DNA of 64,000 bases from Incumbomyces delicatus (lineage: Eukaryota; Ascomycota; Eurotiomycetes; Chaetothyriales; Trichomeriaceae): assembly GCA_017655985.1 (NCBI GenBank), contig JACJVS010000002.1, positions 310,001 through 374,000 of the forward strand, written 5' to 3'. Below are positions 54,051 through 63,953 of this stretch, piece by piece; positions within the stretch are counted from its first letter, which is position 1; every line of letters begins with the position of its first letter. The position numbers and the translations under genes are program-made. Below the pieces are notes generated by a model. It made no database searches and was not told the origin of the DNA. It worked only from the letters and a program-made list of their open reading frames with translations.

Positions 54051-54082
54051 TCAACTCACCAACCTCTCTCTCCTCCACCACA

Positions 54083-56125
54083 ATGCCCTCAACGAGGGAG
54101 CATGCGCAGAAGCGCATGTTTTCGAGATTGGAGGTGCCCCTCTCCCCCACCAGGGGAGCGGGAGCCTCCAATCTCGGAGGCAACACCACCGGGCGGCCCT
54201 CGATTCCTGCACGGTCGAGGGCCGCCATGACCGCACCAGTGCAGGCCAAGTCATTCAGTGAACGAATGACGGAGATGCGGGCTCGCGAAGCCCAAGAAAA
54301 GACGCAATCAAAGATTGCGCACGAGTTGAGGTCTGCGCGCTTCAACTCGGAGCAAAACAAAGACCGAAAGGTCACCCCCTCGGGGTTGATCCGGCGTTCG
54401 CATAGCCTGCCAACGCTGCGATCAACCTCGGGGGGTCCCTCATCTTCTTCTTCCTCCTCCTCCGCCTCCGCCACCATCTCCTCCTCCTCCTCTTCTCACC
54501 CGACTTCTCACGCCACCAGAGAAGTCACTCCCTCTGGGTTGATCAAGCGATCATATAGCATGTCGTCGCTGCGGTCAACTTCATCAACCCAGCCAACAAT
54601 CCCTTCCCGGGAGAACCGGGAAGTCACTCCATCAGGATTGATCAAGCGGTCATATAGCCTATGTCCGCGTCGATCATCCTCATCGACGCAGGCACCAAGA
54701 CCCGACCCTGAGACCAAAGGAGTCTCAGGGCCGGGCTTGGCCTCGCGACGGCCGGCCTCGCCGGCCGAGGCGTCAAAACCCTCCGCGAGAGAAGAGCGGA
54801 AGGGTGACGCCACCCTATTTGAAGGCTTCTCACGCACCCACCTCGCCTCCCGAAACATCTCCCACCAAACCCTCAAGGAGGCGTTTCCTTCCAATCAAGT
54901 CACTACCTATACCATCCCCGACCTCCTCAAAAGTGTGACTTCTCCTCATTATCAAATCCCAGACACCGTCGCCGACTATGTCGTCTTTGGCATCATTGCA
55001 GACGTGTCGGCGACGCGTGATCACAAGCCCACAGCGGCCGAGAGAAACTCGGTTTCGAGCGCTGAATGGGACAAGAAGTGGGACACCGGCTCTGCCAATC
55101 GGCAGAAATATATGGTGCTCACTCTCACCGATCTCAAATGGACAATCAATCTCTTCCTCTTTGGCACTGCGGTGCCTCGTTATCACCGGCTTGTCCCCGG
55201 TACACTGATCGCCATACTCAATCCTGGCATCATGCCTCCGAAGAGAGGCAAAGAAGATACAGGTGCATTCTCACTTGTCATCAATGACGGTGAAGACCAG
55301 ATCTTGGAGATTGGCAAGTCCAGTCTCCTTGGATACTGCAAAGCACGAAAGAAGGATGGAAACGAGTGTGGTGCTTTCATCAACATCTCTAAGACAGATG
55401 TCTGCGAGTACCACCTCGATGCCCAGATCAATCGGACGCGTGGCGGACGCGCAGGGCTCAACTCTATGAACGGGTACAAACCCCGCCCATCCGAGCAGAA
55501 ACAAGACTCTCAAAGAAGAGGCTTTGATGCCGACTCTCAGTCATTCTACTATGCCGTGGGAGGCGCAGCTCCCACGAAGAATGCTGGAGACAGGCGCAGT
55601 TCTGCATCGACACGCAATCCAAGCCTCAGCACAGCTGAGCTTGCAGACATGAAATACTCGGATGACCCACTCTCAGCACAATCACAATTCCTCCAGCGCG
55701 ACAGGCAAGACCGATTTCACAAACACATGGTGGCCAAGTCTCAGGAGCATGAGATTGCCAAGAGGCTGGCCAAGATGAACGGCAGCGCCGGGAGCCAGTA
55801 CATGGACTCACTGACACAAAATCGAGCACCATCCCACTCGCGTACGTCCTCGGCGTCGCAGGCTCCGATAAAATCCGCCCTCAAGAAAGATGATATCCTG
55901 GCCGGTCTCCCAGGCGGAAAGGGCAAGAAAAGGCAAGCAGACAGTGTCAAGCTTAGCCCCGTTAAGAAGAAGCAGAAGATGAAGACCAGATTTCTACTCC
56001 CCGATAGAATCAAAGAGGCAGGAAAGGAAAGTCCTATGAAAGCACCTCAACGCTCAGGACTCAAAAATGATAATGGTAATGATAATGATGACGATGACGA
56101 CGATGACGATTTGGACATTGTATGA
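54083..56125 (+). CDS. mcm10: DNA replication protein Mcm10
   Basis: Single coding exon, 680 aa, ATG at 54083. Mcm10 binds the Cdc45-MCM-GINS helicase and DNA polymerase alpha and is needed to start and elongate replication. The central part has the Mcm10 OB fold (YVVFGIIADVSATRDHKP, KYMVLTLTDLKWTINLFLFGTAVPRYHRLVPGTLIAILNPGI) and the adjoining CCCH zinc finger with C419, C429, C441 and H444 (GYCKARKKDGNECGAFIN ... DVCEYH). The N-terminal ~260 residues are Ser/Pro-rich and disordered and contain three copies of a basic motif (K/R)VTPSGLI(K/R)RS at about 96, 147 and 180. The C-terminus has basic clusters (GKGKKRQ, KKKQKMK) and ends in an Asp run. The DNA of the N-terminal part is extraordinarily rich in perfect inverted repeats (separate entry). 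No coding break is seen. Confidence 0.95.
   Translation: MPSTREHAQKRMFSRLEVPLSPTRGAGASNLGGNTTGRPSIPARSRAAMTAPVQAKSFSERMTEMRAREAQEKTQSKIAHELRSARFNSEQNKDRKVTPSGLIRRSHSLPTLRSTSGGPSSSSSSSSASATISSSSSSHPTSHATREVTPSGLIKRSYSMSSLRSTSSTQPTIPSRENREVTPSGLIKRSYSLCPRRSSSSTQAPRPDPETKGVSGPGLASRRPASPAEASKPSAREERKGDATLFEGFSRTHLASRNISHQTLKEAFPSNQVTTYTIPDLLKSVTSPHYQIPDTVADYVVFGIIADVSATRDHKPTAAERNSVSSAEWDKKWDTGSANRQKYMVLTLTDLKWTINLFLFGTAVPRYHRLVPGTLIAILNPGIMPPKRGKEDTGAFSLVINDGEDQILEIGKSSLLGYCKARKKDGNECGAFINISKTDVCEYHLDAQINRTRGGRAGLNSMNGYKPRPSEQKQDSQRRGFDADSQSFYYAVGGAAPTKNAGDRRSSASTRNPSLSTAELADMKYSDDPLSAQSQFLQRDRQDRFHKHMVAKSQEHEIAKRLAKMNGSAGSQYMDSLTQNRAPSHSRTSSASQAPIKSALKKDDILAGLPGGKGKKRQADSVKLSPVKKKQKMKTRFLLPDRIKEAGKESPMKAPQRSGLKNDNGNDNDDDDDDDDLDIV
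54086..54816. repeat. coding segment tiled by consecutive perfect inverted repeats
   Basis: At least 17 perfect stems follow one another, mostly without overlap. Arms (loop): 54101-54107/54112-54118 (4 nt); 54123-54134/54165-54176 (30 nt, with inner stem 54142-54147/54153-54158); 54192-54203/54215-54226 (11); 54250-54256/54264-54270 (7); 54279-54283/54289-54293 (5); 54303-54309/54313-54319 (3); 54322-54329/54342-54349 (12); 54362-54365/54370-54373 (GAAA loop); 54384-54391/54420-54427 with inner 54394-54398/54412-54416; 54502-54509/54519-54526 (9); 54534-54543/54583-54592; 54603-54610/54616-54623 (5); 54667-54674/54682-54689 (7); 54706-54714/54722-54730 (7); 54749-54756/54760-54767 (3); 54782-54786/54796-54800 (9); 54801-54806/54811-54816 (4). 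The only large gap is the poly-Ser stretch 54428-54501. Confidence 0.9.
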
Positions 56126-57561
56126 ATAGACACAGGCTTGGAATCAGTACCAAGCTCTGATATCCTCGCTTTGGCGAGAGGAATGAATGACACGCAGCAC
56201 ACGACGATGATGACAATGATAACAATGACGACGATAATGACGATAACGACTTTATGAATGTTTGGATGTTTTTGATGACCGGAGTTTTGGGATACAAAAG
56301 AACAAGGGAGGGAGAGCAGCAGAGCTCAGAGGCTCTTCCTGGCAGCGACAACGCTGCAACAACCCCAGAAGAGGGTTGAGATGGGTAAAAAGTTTTCTTT
56401 TAACGATTGTTGTTGTCAAAAAGGAAAGGATTCAGGCGTTCAGCAAGATGAGCGCGCGGTGTAACAGTACCAACACACCCAAAATTGCATTGCGGATGGA
56501 GTTTAGTATTGACTTCCTGGTTTTGATGTGGAGGTCTTGATTGCAGCGAAACGCTGGGGATATACCCCCTTTTGCCTCCAGCGATGCATGTTTTATGATC
56601 GATGGGATGGTTAGATAGTGTCCTCCAACCTCTTCATAGGGGGACTGGGACCGCGCGACAAACAGTCGCAATAGACGCCCTCAAATGAAATGAAATGAAT
56701 TCAAAGCGTCTCTTCTACATAAACAGCTACTCATTTTCCTCGTTCGTCTGAAAGTGTTGTTCCTGTTCCTGCACCTCTGAGATGAAACCATGGAAATAAA
56801 CCCATCGTGTTCTTTGTACCTACGCGTGCCTAGCTGTAGTACCTACCTACCTACCTACCTAGCATATACTTCGTACCTGTATCGTTCGTACGTGCTGCGA
56901 CGAGGGTTTTTTTTTCGGTTGGAAAAAGCCCCACATTTACCAGCGTCCTACCACCGCGGTGCAGACGTGGTGCAAATGATTGGGGGCTCCCCGCCATAAT
57001 GGTGCGCTTTTCTTTTCGTTGCTCAGTGGCTCACTAGTATGGACCTTTCATACTATGCAAATGCTTCCCCGAGACATACAGTCACAAAGTCACAAAGTCA
57101 CAAGAAGATGACCGAGAGCGCTACTACTTCAAAAACCTATGTTATTACATACTCAATTCATTGGACGGGTAGAGATCTAACTATTCAAACTTTTTAGATT
57201 AGGGGCAACGAAAGCTACAGTCGTTAAGTCGTGTGTCACGCGCAAAAGTGTGCGAAAAGTATAATTTTGAAAAAAAAAATTGAGGGCCAAAGTATTGCTC
57301 TCGAGTATTGACTCTTGAGTAATAATTAATCTTCCTCAACTCTGACTGACTGACCTATGGCCAAGAAAAAGGGGCATTAAAATCTATCCAAACCTATGTA
57401 CCGCTATATATATCTATCTCCAATTTCCAAACCCTTCGCTTCCTCTCGCATAGGGTTCTAGCATCCATCCATCCAAGCTTTGTGTGTATGTGTGTGTGTG
57501 TGTGTGTGCACGCCTTTCTCTCCGGCAAAACCAAAACCGCCGCAATTCTAAGGACACCGCC
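56126..57561. other. intergenic region between convergent genes
   Basis: About 1.4 kb with no gene recognised. It contains an AATGACGAT-type triplet-rich stretch (56205-56255), a CTAC tetranucleotide run (56842-56860), TACTTCGTACC and TCGTACG motifs (56869-56892), a 10-nt CACAAAGT direct repeat (57085-57103) and a TG dinucleotide run (57481-57508). Confidence 0.55.
57481..57508. repeat. TG dinucleotide microsatellite
   Basis: TGTGTGTATGTGTGTGTG-type run with one interruption, in the 3' flank of the large minus-strand gene. Confidence 0.85.
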
Positions 57562-60500
57562 TCAATCTTCCCACCGGTCGAACACGGGCTGCCACTCTAG
57601 GCCTGGATAGGTGGTCGCGCTCATGATCGGCTCCTCTTCGCTTTCGTATCCCTCTGGCCTGCTCCCGGGCATCTCGTAGACCTCTGATGCCTTGGTGGCC
57701 GACATATTTGTCGAGTCGCTTGGCTGTTGCTTCGTTGTTCTGGCCTTTTTGGTCGAGGTTGGTGAAACTGCTTTTGTGTCTTCTGGTGGAGGAGGATGTG
57801 GTAGTGGTGGACTGGTCGACGGCGCCGGTGCAGTCGGTGTGGTTGCGCTCGTGACGTGCGAGCTAGTTTTGGGTGTTTGCCTGCGCATGTCAGTCTGGTC
57901 TGGTGGATGCTGCTGCATCTGCACTGGCGATCGTGGCGTCTGCTCGCACACGGGAGTCTGGTCGGCTGGATGATGCTGGATCTGCACTGGCGATCGTGGC
58001 GTCTGCTCGCGCACGGGAGTCTGGTCGGCTGGATGATGCTGGATCTGCACTGGCGATCGTGGCGTCTGCTCGCGCACGGGAGTCTGGTCGGCTGGATGAT
58101 GCTGGATCTGCACTGGCGATCGTGGCGTCTGCTCGCACACGGGAGTCTGGTCGGCTGGATGATGCCGCACCTGCACTGGCGATGGCGGTGCCTGCTCACG
58201 CGACGCAACCACAGCTCTATCGGCATCGGCATCGGCATCGATACTCTGTGTCGGATGTGAGGTAGGTGTGTCTTTCGTCGGCACACTTGGCTTCCAATCC
58301 AAGTGGCCGGCAGTGCTTGATCGGCTGCTGCTCTTACTCGCCGAGCTTCTCGAGAGCACTGGTTCTCTGCCCCGCAAGGACGGGTTCCCACTAATCGTGA
58401 CGCTTGCTGATCGTGTCGTTATCGGCGATTGGTTGCGGGGAGACGCTGCCGTGTTTGATGTGACACGTGCAGGCTCACCCATGAACCGCTCTGCTACGGT
58501 TTGTCGTCGTTGCTGATCTGTGTTGGCTTGCACTGGGCTCTGCACCGGCGTCCTTTCAAGCATGATCCTTCTCATTTCCCGTGCCTTTGAACTCGTGGCA
58601 CTCGCTGGATCGGCCATTTCTCGCTCACCTGGCGCCTCGTCACCGGGTAGGTTAATCGTCCATGGTTTCTCTTGATCTTCGGCACTGCGTGGTATGCCGC
58701 CCACAGGACTGACCTTCTTAGAACTGAATGTGCCAAGGCCTGCCACTGGGCTCTGACCATCAGGTGGCGCCAAGCCATTATACTCCGCATTCAAGTCGTC
58801 TGAGCTTCTACGGCCAAGCTTTGGACTGCGAGATCGCGTGTGCAACGCCGCAACGCGAGGGGTGATTCTGCTTTGCTCGAAAGGTGTTTGGCCAAATCCC
58901 TGTTGCGGCCCTGGTGGACGTGGTGTGCTGTTCATCTGTCGGAAAGGAACATCAGAGCCGTAGGATATGTCTTTGTTAGTACGTGTTGACGGCGGACGAT
59001 ATGTGCCTTGATTCTGGAATGGTTGTTGAATCGGAGCGTAGAACTGCTGGTGAGCAAAAGGCTGGGCCGAGTAAGGTGATGCGATCATGTTCTGCGGTGA
59101 TTGCACGTATGCATTGGAGCGAACCGGAGCCGAAGCAGGAAAGCTGTTCGTTGGAACCATATGCTCGCCAGTGTTCAATCGCGGAAGATCGGGACGTTGC
59201 TGAGGCTGGAATTGGTCACCCTGATGCCTCGTGTTGTCTGCATACTGATATTGTTGGTTTTCATGCTGATACGGAGAGGCGATGGTGCCAGCCGCTGGCT
59301 GCCGAAAGGTGTTTGAATCAGAATAGACTGAGAACTCGTCTGTATGCGACCCGCCAAAGCTTTGCCGATGTTGTAGATCATGCTGTCGCAACGCTTCGGT
59401 ATGCAGAATTTCTGAATCATTGCCCGGGTAACCCTCGTTTGGATGTGCGTCCTGGAATGGCTGCTCTGAAGATACCTGGCGGTAGGCAGGATGTTGTTGC
59501 AGTAGCGGTTGCTGCTGATGCCGACTCTCTGCGTACATAGTCTGCGCTCGAAATTGATTTGAATATGTTTGCTGACCTTGCGGAGGAACCCCTTGCCCAC
59601 TAGAGTTGTATTCCGATGAAGAATACGGTCCAGAGGTAGCGGCAAATGTCATGACTTTCGTGGAATGCGGCTCTGTCTTTGGTGCGGGCTTTCCAAACAA
59701 TCCTGAAAATCTCTTCTTTTTTGTCGCTGGCGGCGATTCGGGAGCTGGTTGGGTTGGGTGACCGTAATTGGGGTGTGGTTGAGATTCCGGGCCAAAGGTT
59801 GCGTTCTTGAAGAGGTCCTTGCTCAACCTTCTCACGCCCGCTCCTGGTCGAGCAGAGTTCTGATACCTCTGATCGACAACTTCATCCAAGTCTTCTCCAG
59901 GCTGACCTTGGCTACCACCAGTACTTCCCCGGCTGCCACGATTGCCCAGTCTGAACAGGCTGCTACGTCGTCGACGAGAGGGGGGCCGGGACTCCTTACC
60001 CTTAGGTTGCTCTTTCTGCAACCGTCGGGATCGTGACCTAGATCTGTTGCGAAACATGGAAGTAAATTTAGAAGTTCGGCTTCTTTCCTTCTCTCGTTCA
60101 CGTTCACGTTCACGTTCTCTTTCGCGCTCGCGCTCGCGCTCGCGTTCTCTTTCAATCAGCGGAGTCATGGTGTTTGTAGATACTTGCTCTCTTGGACCCT
60201 GAAATCCAAGTCCAGGGGTAAGACTGGAATGGACATCCTGTGGTGCAGGAGCTCGTTCGTCATTTTCTTGATCCGGTACAATGTGGGTTGAGGGTGCAGC
60301 AGGCTGGTAAACGTCTTCCCGGGGTTCCTGTGCCGGCGGAGTGCTTCGAGAGGGCTCCAGAAGTGGCAAGGACGTCTTCGGCCTGGACGATCTCAACTCT
60401 TGACCGTATGGCCCAGGAATGCGATATTCGCCTTCATCTCGTGGCTGTTTTTGGAGTGGCGTGGTGTTTGATCTCAGTCTTGCGAATTCTTCAGGAGATC

Positions 60501-63500
60501 TTCCGGCAAAGTCCTCCGGATTCCGTCGAGCGCTCGGCAAAGGGCTTGCGTTATCGTGAGGTCCGGGGACGGCATTTTCGTCGGAAAAGCCTTGTCGGAG
60601 AATGGCGCTGTTCAGGCCCGGGACCGAACCACCCGTTGGGGCTTGGGGATTGTCCATAGAATGGTTTGTACGGTGCCCGGTATGGAGCAGACTTTCGGAT
60701 TCCGCAAATGAGAAAGGCCGAGAATCTTCGGCTGCCGGTCCCATCTGGTCATCTCTCAGGCGATGAATCGGTATGATCTGAGCACCGGGCGGTATCCTGG
60801 GCGGCCGTTGCTGTGCTTGGCTATAAGCGGGCAGGTTATGCTCATCAACTCGTTCTTGTTCTGCTTTTGCTTCCGCTTCCGCTTCCGCTTCCGCTTCTTT
60901 TGAGCTTCGAGGCGCCGAGGCAAAGGTAGTCGAGGGAACCGGGGCATGCTGTCGTTGCTGCGTCGGCGCTGACAGGTTGATCATCCTATTCATCTGCCCG
61001 GGCATTGGTGGACGGTCATCACGTGATACCTGAACCTCTAATGGAGGGCTGATTGCGTGGCTTTGCCTCCTGGCATGATGGTCGCTGACAGAGGAAACAT
61101 CAGAGACACTCGAATCTCCTCGAGCGTCGTCAACTCTTGGTGGATCGAGAACTCCTGTAGAAACACGATCATCGTCATGAGCGTCCGGCAGACTTATAGC
61201 TGCAATTGACTTTCGATTGTCCTCGGTCATCGGGTGCGTCATCGCCTGGTCATTCGAAGGAGCTGATTCAGTTTGTTTTGGAGGGCTGCTCGGGCGAGGT
61301 ACTTGTGCCTTATCGACCGAAGCGCTGATCGGGTCGGCGGAATGTTGGGATCGCGATCGATTCGCACTCTCTTCAGACACAGGCGAAAACGAGGGCTTGA
61401 CGGCTGTTCGTGGAAGAGCTCCCCTGGGCGCTGTTGCGCCACTTTCGCTGGTGAAGTAGGCTGACCAAACACTGTCACCAATCGGGGTAGCCATCGACGG
61501 TGTTGGCAGGTGAGGAGCACTATTGTTCGTGGTCGAGGAGGAAGGCTGGCCGATCGCTGGCACGCTCGCATTTTGGTTTCGACCGAGGAGGGAGCCCTAT
61601 GAAAGCGCAGGTCAACAAGAGCTGCTGGAGCATGAAAAGGCAATAGATTATCACTATCTCGAGTAGCACTGCGGCGCATGGAAGGGTCCTGTGCATCGCC
61701 TGTCGCTGAAAGAAGGAAATATTATCTAGCTACCTTTTGACTGCCGCTGACGGAGCGAAACTTTTCTTTTCCCTTCGAAAATAAGCCCTTTCCGAGAACG
61801 CCTGCCTTTTGGCCGTATCTGCTTCCCAGAGCAAGCAATTTCTGCCCATCCTCTCGCATCTGTTTGGCTCCACTGGGTGTACCGCTCGAATCTCGTCCCG
61901 AGTGTCGTGGACTTGATCCTAGATTGGTGGTGGTGGTGCGCGTGGAGATGGGCTTAATGGCAAATGCACCAGCATTCTCAGCAGTATTCATGTGGGCTAG
62001 CCAGTTCTCGAGGTGACCGACAGGCTTCGCATAATTCTCCCGGTTGTCATTGTAGGCTTTTATCCGCTGTTGCGCGGTGTTCATGCCGGCAATTTCGCTG
62101 ATTGGTATCTTCTCGCCTGGAAACTTTCGATTGGGATCGAACGACGCTAGCGGCTCGACTTGTCTCGGCGTCCGCGGTGTGATTGGAGTCGTTGGCGCTG
62201 ACACTTTTGCTTTACCAGTGGGTGTTGGAGGTCCCGACGCTGTCTGACCAGTAGTGACAATTGGTTTGGGACGATCTTTGGCTGGGGTCACAGGTGCTCG
62301 GTTGTCATCGTCAGCTGGAGGCGCAGCAGCTCCGTTGGCAATTGCTTTCGCAGAATGGTCTGTCGTCGAAGCAGGAAGAGATGGGGCATTATCATAGGCC
62401 GCGGAGTCCCGGAATGCTGAGCGTGTTGGGTTCTTTGGCTCGACGGGATCCTCTTGCTGTTCTGTTGAATGAGCCGCCGCTGCAATGCCATCATCTGACT
62501 GCAGTCGTGTTGACGAAGCAGACAAAGGGGCAGGACGTTGGTTGCTCTCGGTGGTGCTATCTTGTGTCTGGATTCTCGCCACGTCCGGAATCTCGTTTGT
62601 CCCCGGCGACTGCACCTTGGATTGTGGAGTTGACAAGGAAAGGAAACCACCATGATCTTGCAAGGCTGTATGATCTCTACTTGAAGAAAGAGCGAGTGCG
62701 GCTGCAGCAAAAGGAGGAGACCCTGGCTGACGAGTTGTGCCTCCAAATGGCGACCCATGGCTCTTTTCACCCGCTCCGTCCGCGATATTTGAAGATTTTG
62801 GGGTCAGGCTCTTGAAAATGTCCGATTCGAGCTGGTCAGGATCAGGACCAGAGTCAGACCCTGATCGATGAGGAATGGCCGAGATTGATGGACGTCCAGA
62901 TTCAATGGGAGTCTGCTTGTTAGTTCGAAGTGGCGCTGGCGCAGGCGTGGATTCTGCTTCTTCTTCATCGCTCCACCATCGTTCAGACTCTTTGGTAGGG
63001 GACTCGCCAGCTGCAGCGGCTGCATGTGGCTTCTTTCCCGCAGATGGAATAGTGGGATTTGGAGCGGGGCTTTGACGCCGGCCCGGGAAGAATGGACCTT
63101 GCAACGCCCTGGGAGTAAGGTCAGTCGCATCTGGACGAGGAGCAGCAAAGTCGCGGGTCGCTGATTGCTCAGATTGCTGAGGCGGCTCCGGAGTGACGGC
63201 AAAATCTCGCGCCGTCATACTTGCATCTCGATTAAGGCCTGTGGGCCCGTCATCAACATCATTGATGCTGCTCACTTCTGAGTCAGTATTTGTACTTGAA
63301 GAAAGGGAGGGCCCGGAAAAGATGCCAGCGAGGGCGGAACCTGCAGCCGCGGCTGCGGCGAAAGCCTGGGCCTGGGGTGCGGTGGTATACTGAGCCCTCC
63401 AGTCCGCTTGAGCAGGAGCGCGAGCAGTTGGGATGCTGTCGGTGCTCTCAGTCCTTAGGCTCGATGGGCCTAGGAAAGGTCGCGAATGGGCAGATGGAGT

Positions 63501-63953
63501 AGGTTCAGGAGTCGCCGCCTTCTGTATACTTGTGGAAGACATCCATCCCCCAGGCAGCATAGGTCGGAAACTTTCATCGCGCTGCATCTGAGGCCGTTGA
63601 GATGGCAACTTGGACACGGCGGACGACGATTTCGCAGGGTTGTCATCACTTGGGGCCGGCGCCTGCAGGTGTCTGTCGAGGGAGTCTGACGCAGGGTCGG
63701 GTGAGTCTACGCTCGGCGTGGTCGGATGGCTATCCTGTATGCCATGTCTCGCGTGAGCCTCTCTCTTTGATGCCGCCCACGAGTCCCACTCTTCAGAGGC
63801 CGTGCGCTGGTTTAATGGATCAGAAAGCTCCGACAGGGGAGAGCCCTGCTTTCGGAGAGGGGGGGCATTCCGCGAAGCCGTGGTGTTGTCTTCGTGGATT
63901 GATTCACGACTCGGCGCACTTTGGTGGACCAAAACTACAGAACCTGGCCTCAT
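57562..63953 (-). CDS. very large low-complexity fungal protein (about 2084 aa), unknown function
   Basis: Two exons (63953-61734 and 61596-57562) joined over a 137-nt intron (GTAGCT..TCATAG), which gives SVSGSQK then GSLLGRNQNASVPAIGQPSS in frame. The start is the ATG at 63953, but an acceptor-like AAG just upstream and the window edge leave room for an earlier exon. Nearly all of it is disordered Ser/Pro/Gln/Arg-rich sequence. The best-ordered part is around residues 620-740: FPGEKIPISEIAGMNTAQQRIKAYNDNRENYAKPVGHLENWLAHM, followed by GAKQMREDGQKLLALGSRYGQKAGVLGKGLFSKGKEKF, which I recall as conserved in uncharacterised fungal proteins. Other features are an Arg-Glu dipeptide run, an Ala-Glu run, a five-copy 21-residue repeat near the end and a conserved-looking C-terminus PGLEWQPVFDRWED. 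A scaffold role at membrane or cytoskeleton is conceivable, but nothing shows it. Confidence 0.75.
57905..58200. repeat. 63-nt coding minisatellite, about five copies
   Basis: Tandem units of 63 nt, the middle ones nearly identical at the DNA level and the outer ones diverged, inside the large minus-strand gene. Each encodes 21 residues with the core TPRSPVQIQHHPADQTPV. All copies keep the frame. Identical middle copies suggest recent unequal exchange. Confidence 0.9.
60088..60152. repeat. hexanucleotide repeat coding for an Arg-Glu run
   Basis: CGTTCA and CGCTCG hexamers in tandem; on the minus strand they code for about thirteen alternating Glu-Arg dipeptides between PLI and KERSRTSKF in the large gene. 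A highly charged single helix is the likely structure. Confidence 0.85.

Larger units (their letters stand above)
53431..54082. promoter_or_regulatory. shared divergent promoter of rnh202 and mcm10
   Basis: 652 nt between divergent start codons of two replication-related genes. It holds three ACGCG-core elements nearer MCM10 (see entry), a TAC-rich motif near 53589-53603 and a leader intron of MCM10. Coordinated S-phase expression is a reasonable inference. Confidence 0.6.

Noticed and set aside
54028..54477. Minus-strand frame opposite the MCM10 start (149 codons)
   Set aside because: Because the region is full of inverted repeats, the antisense frame mirrors the sense one; no independent gene signals.
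57690..58265. Plus-strand and other-frame open frames across the 63-nt repeat (130-134 and 256 codons)
   Set aside because: A repeat unit of 63 nt keeps all frames open; only the minus-strand frame continues into the large conserved gene.
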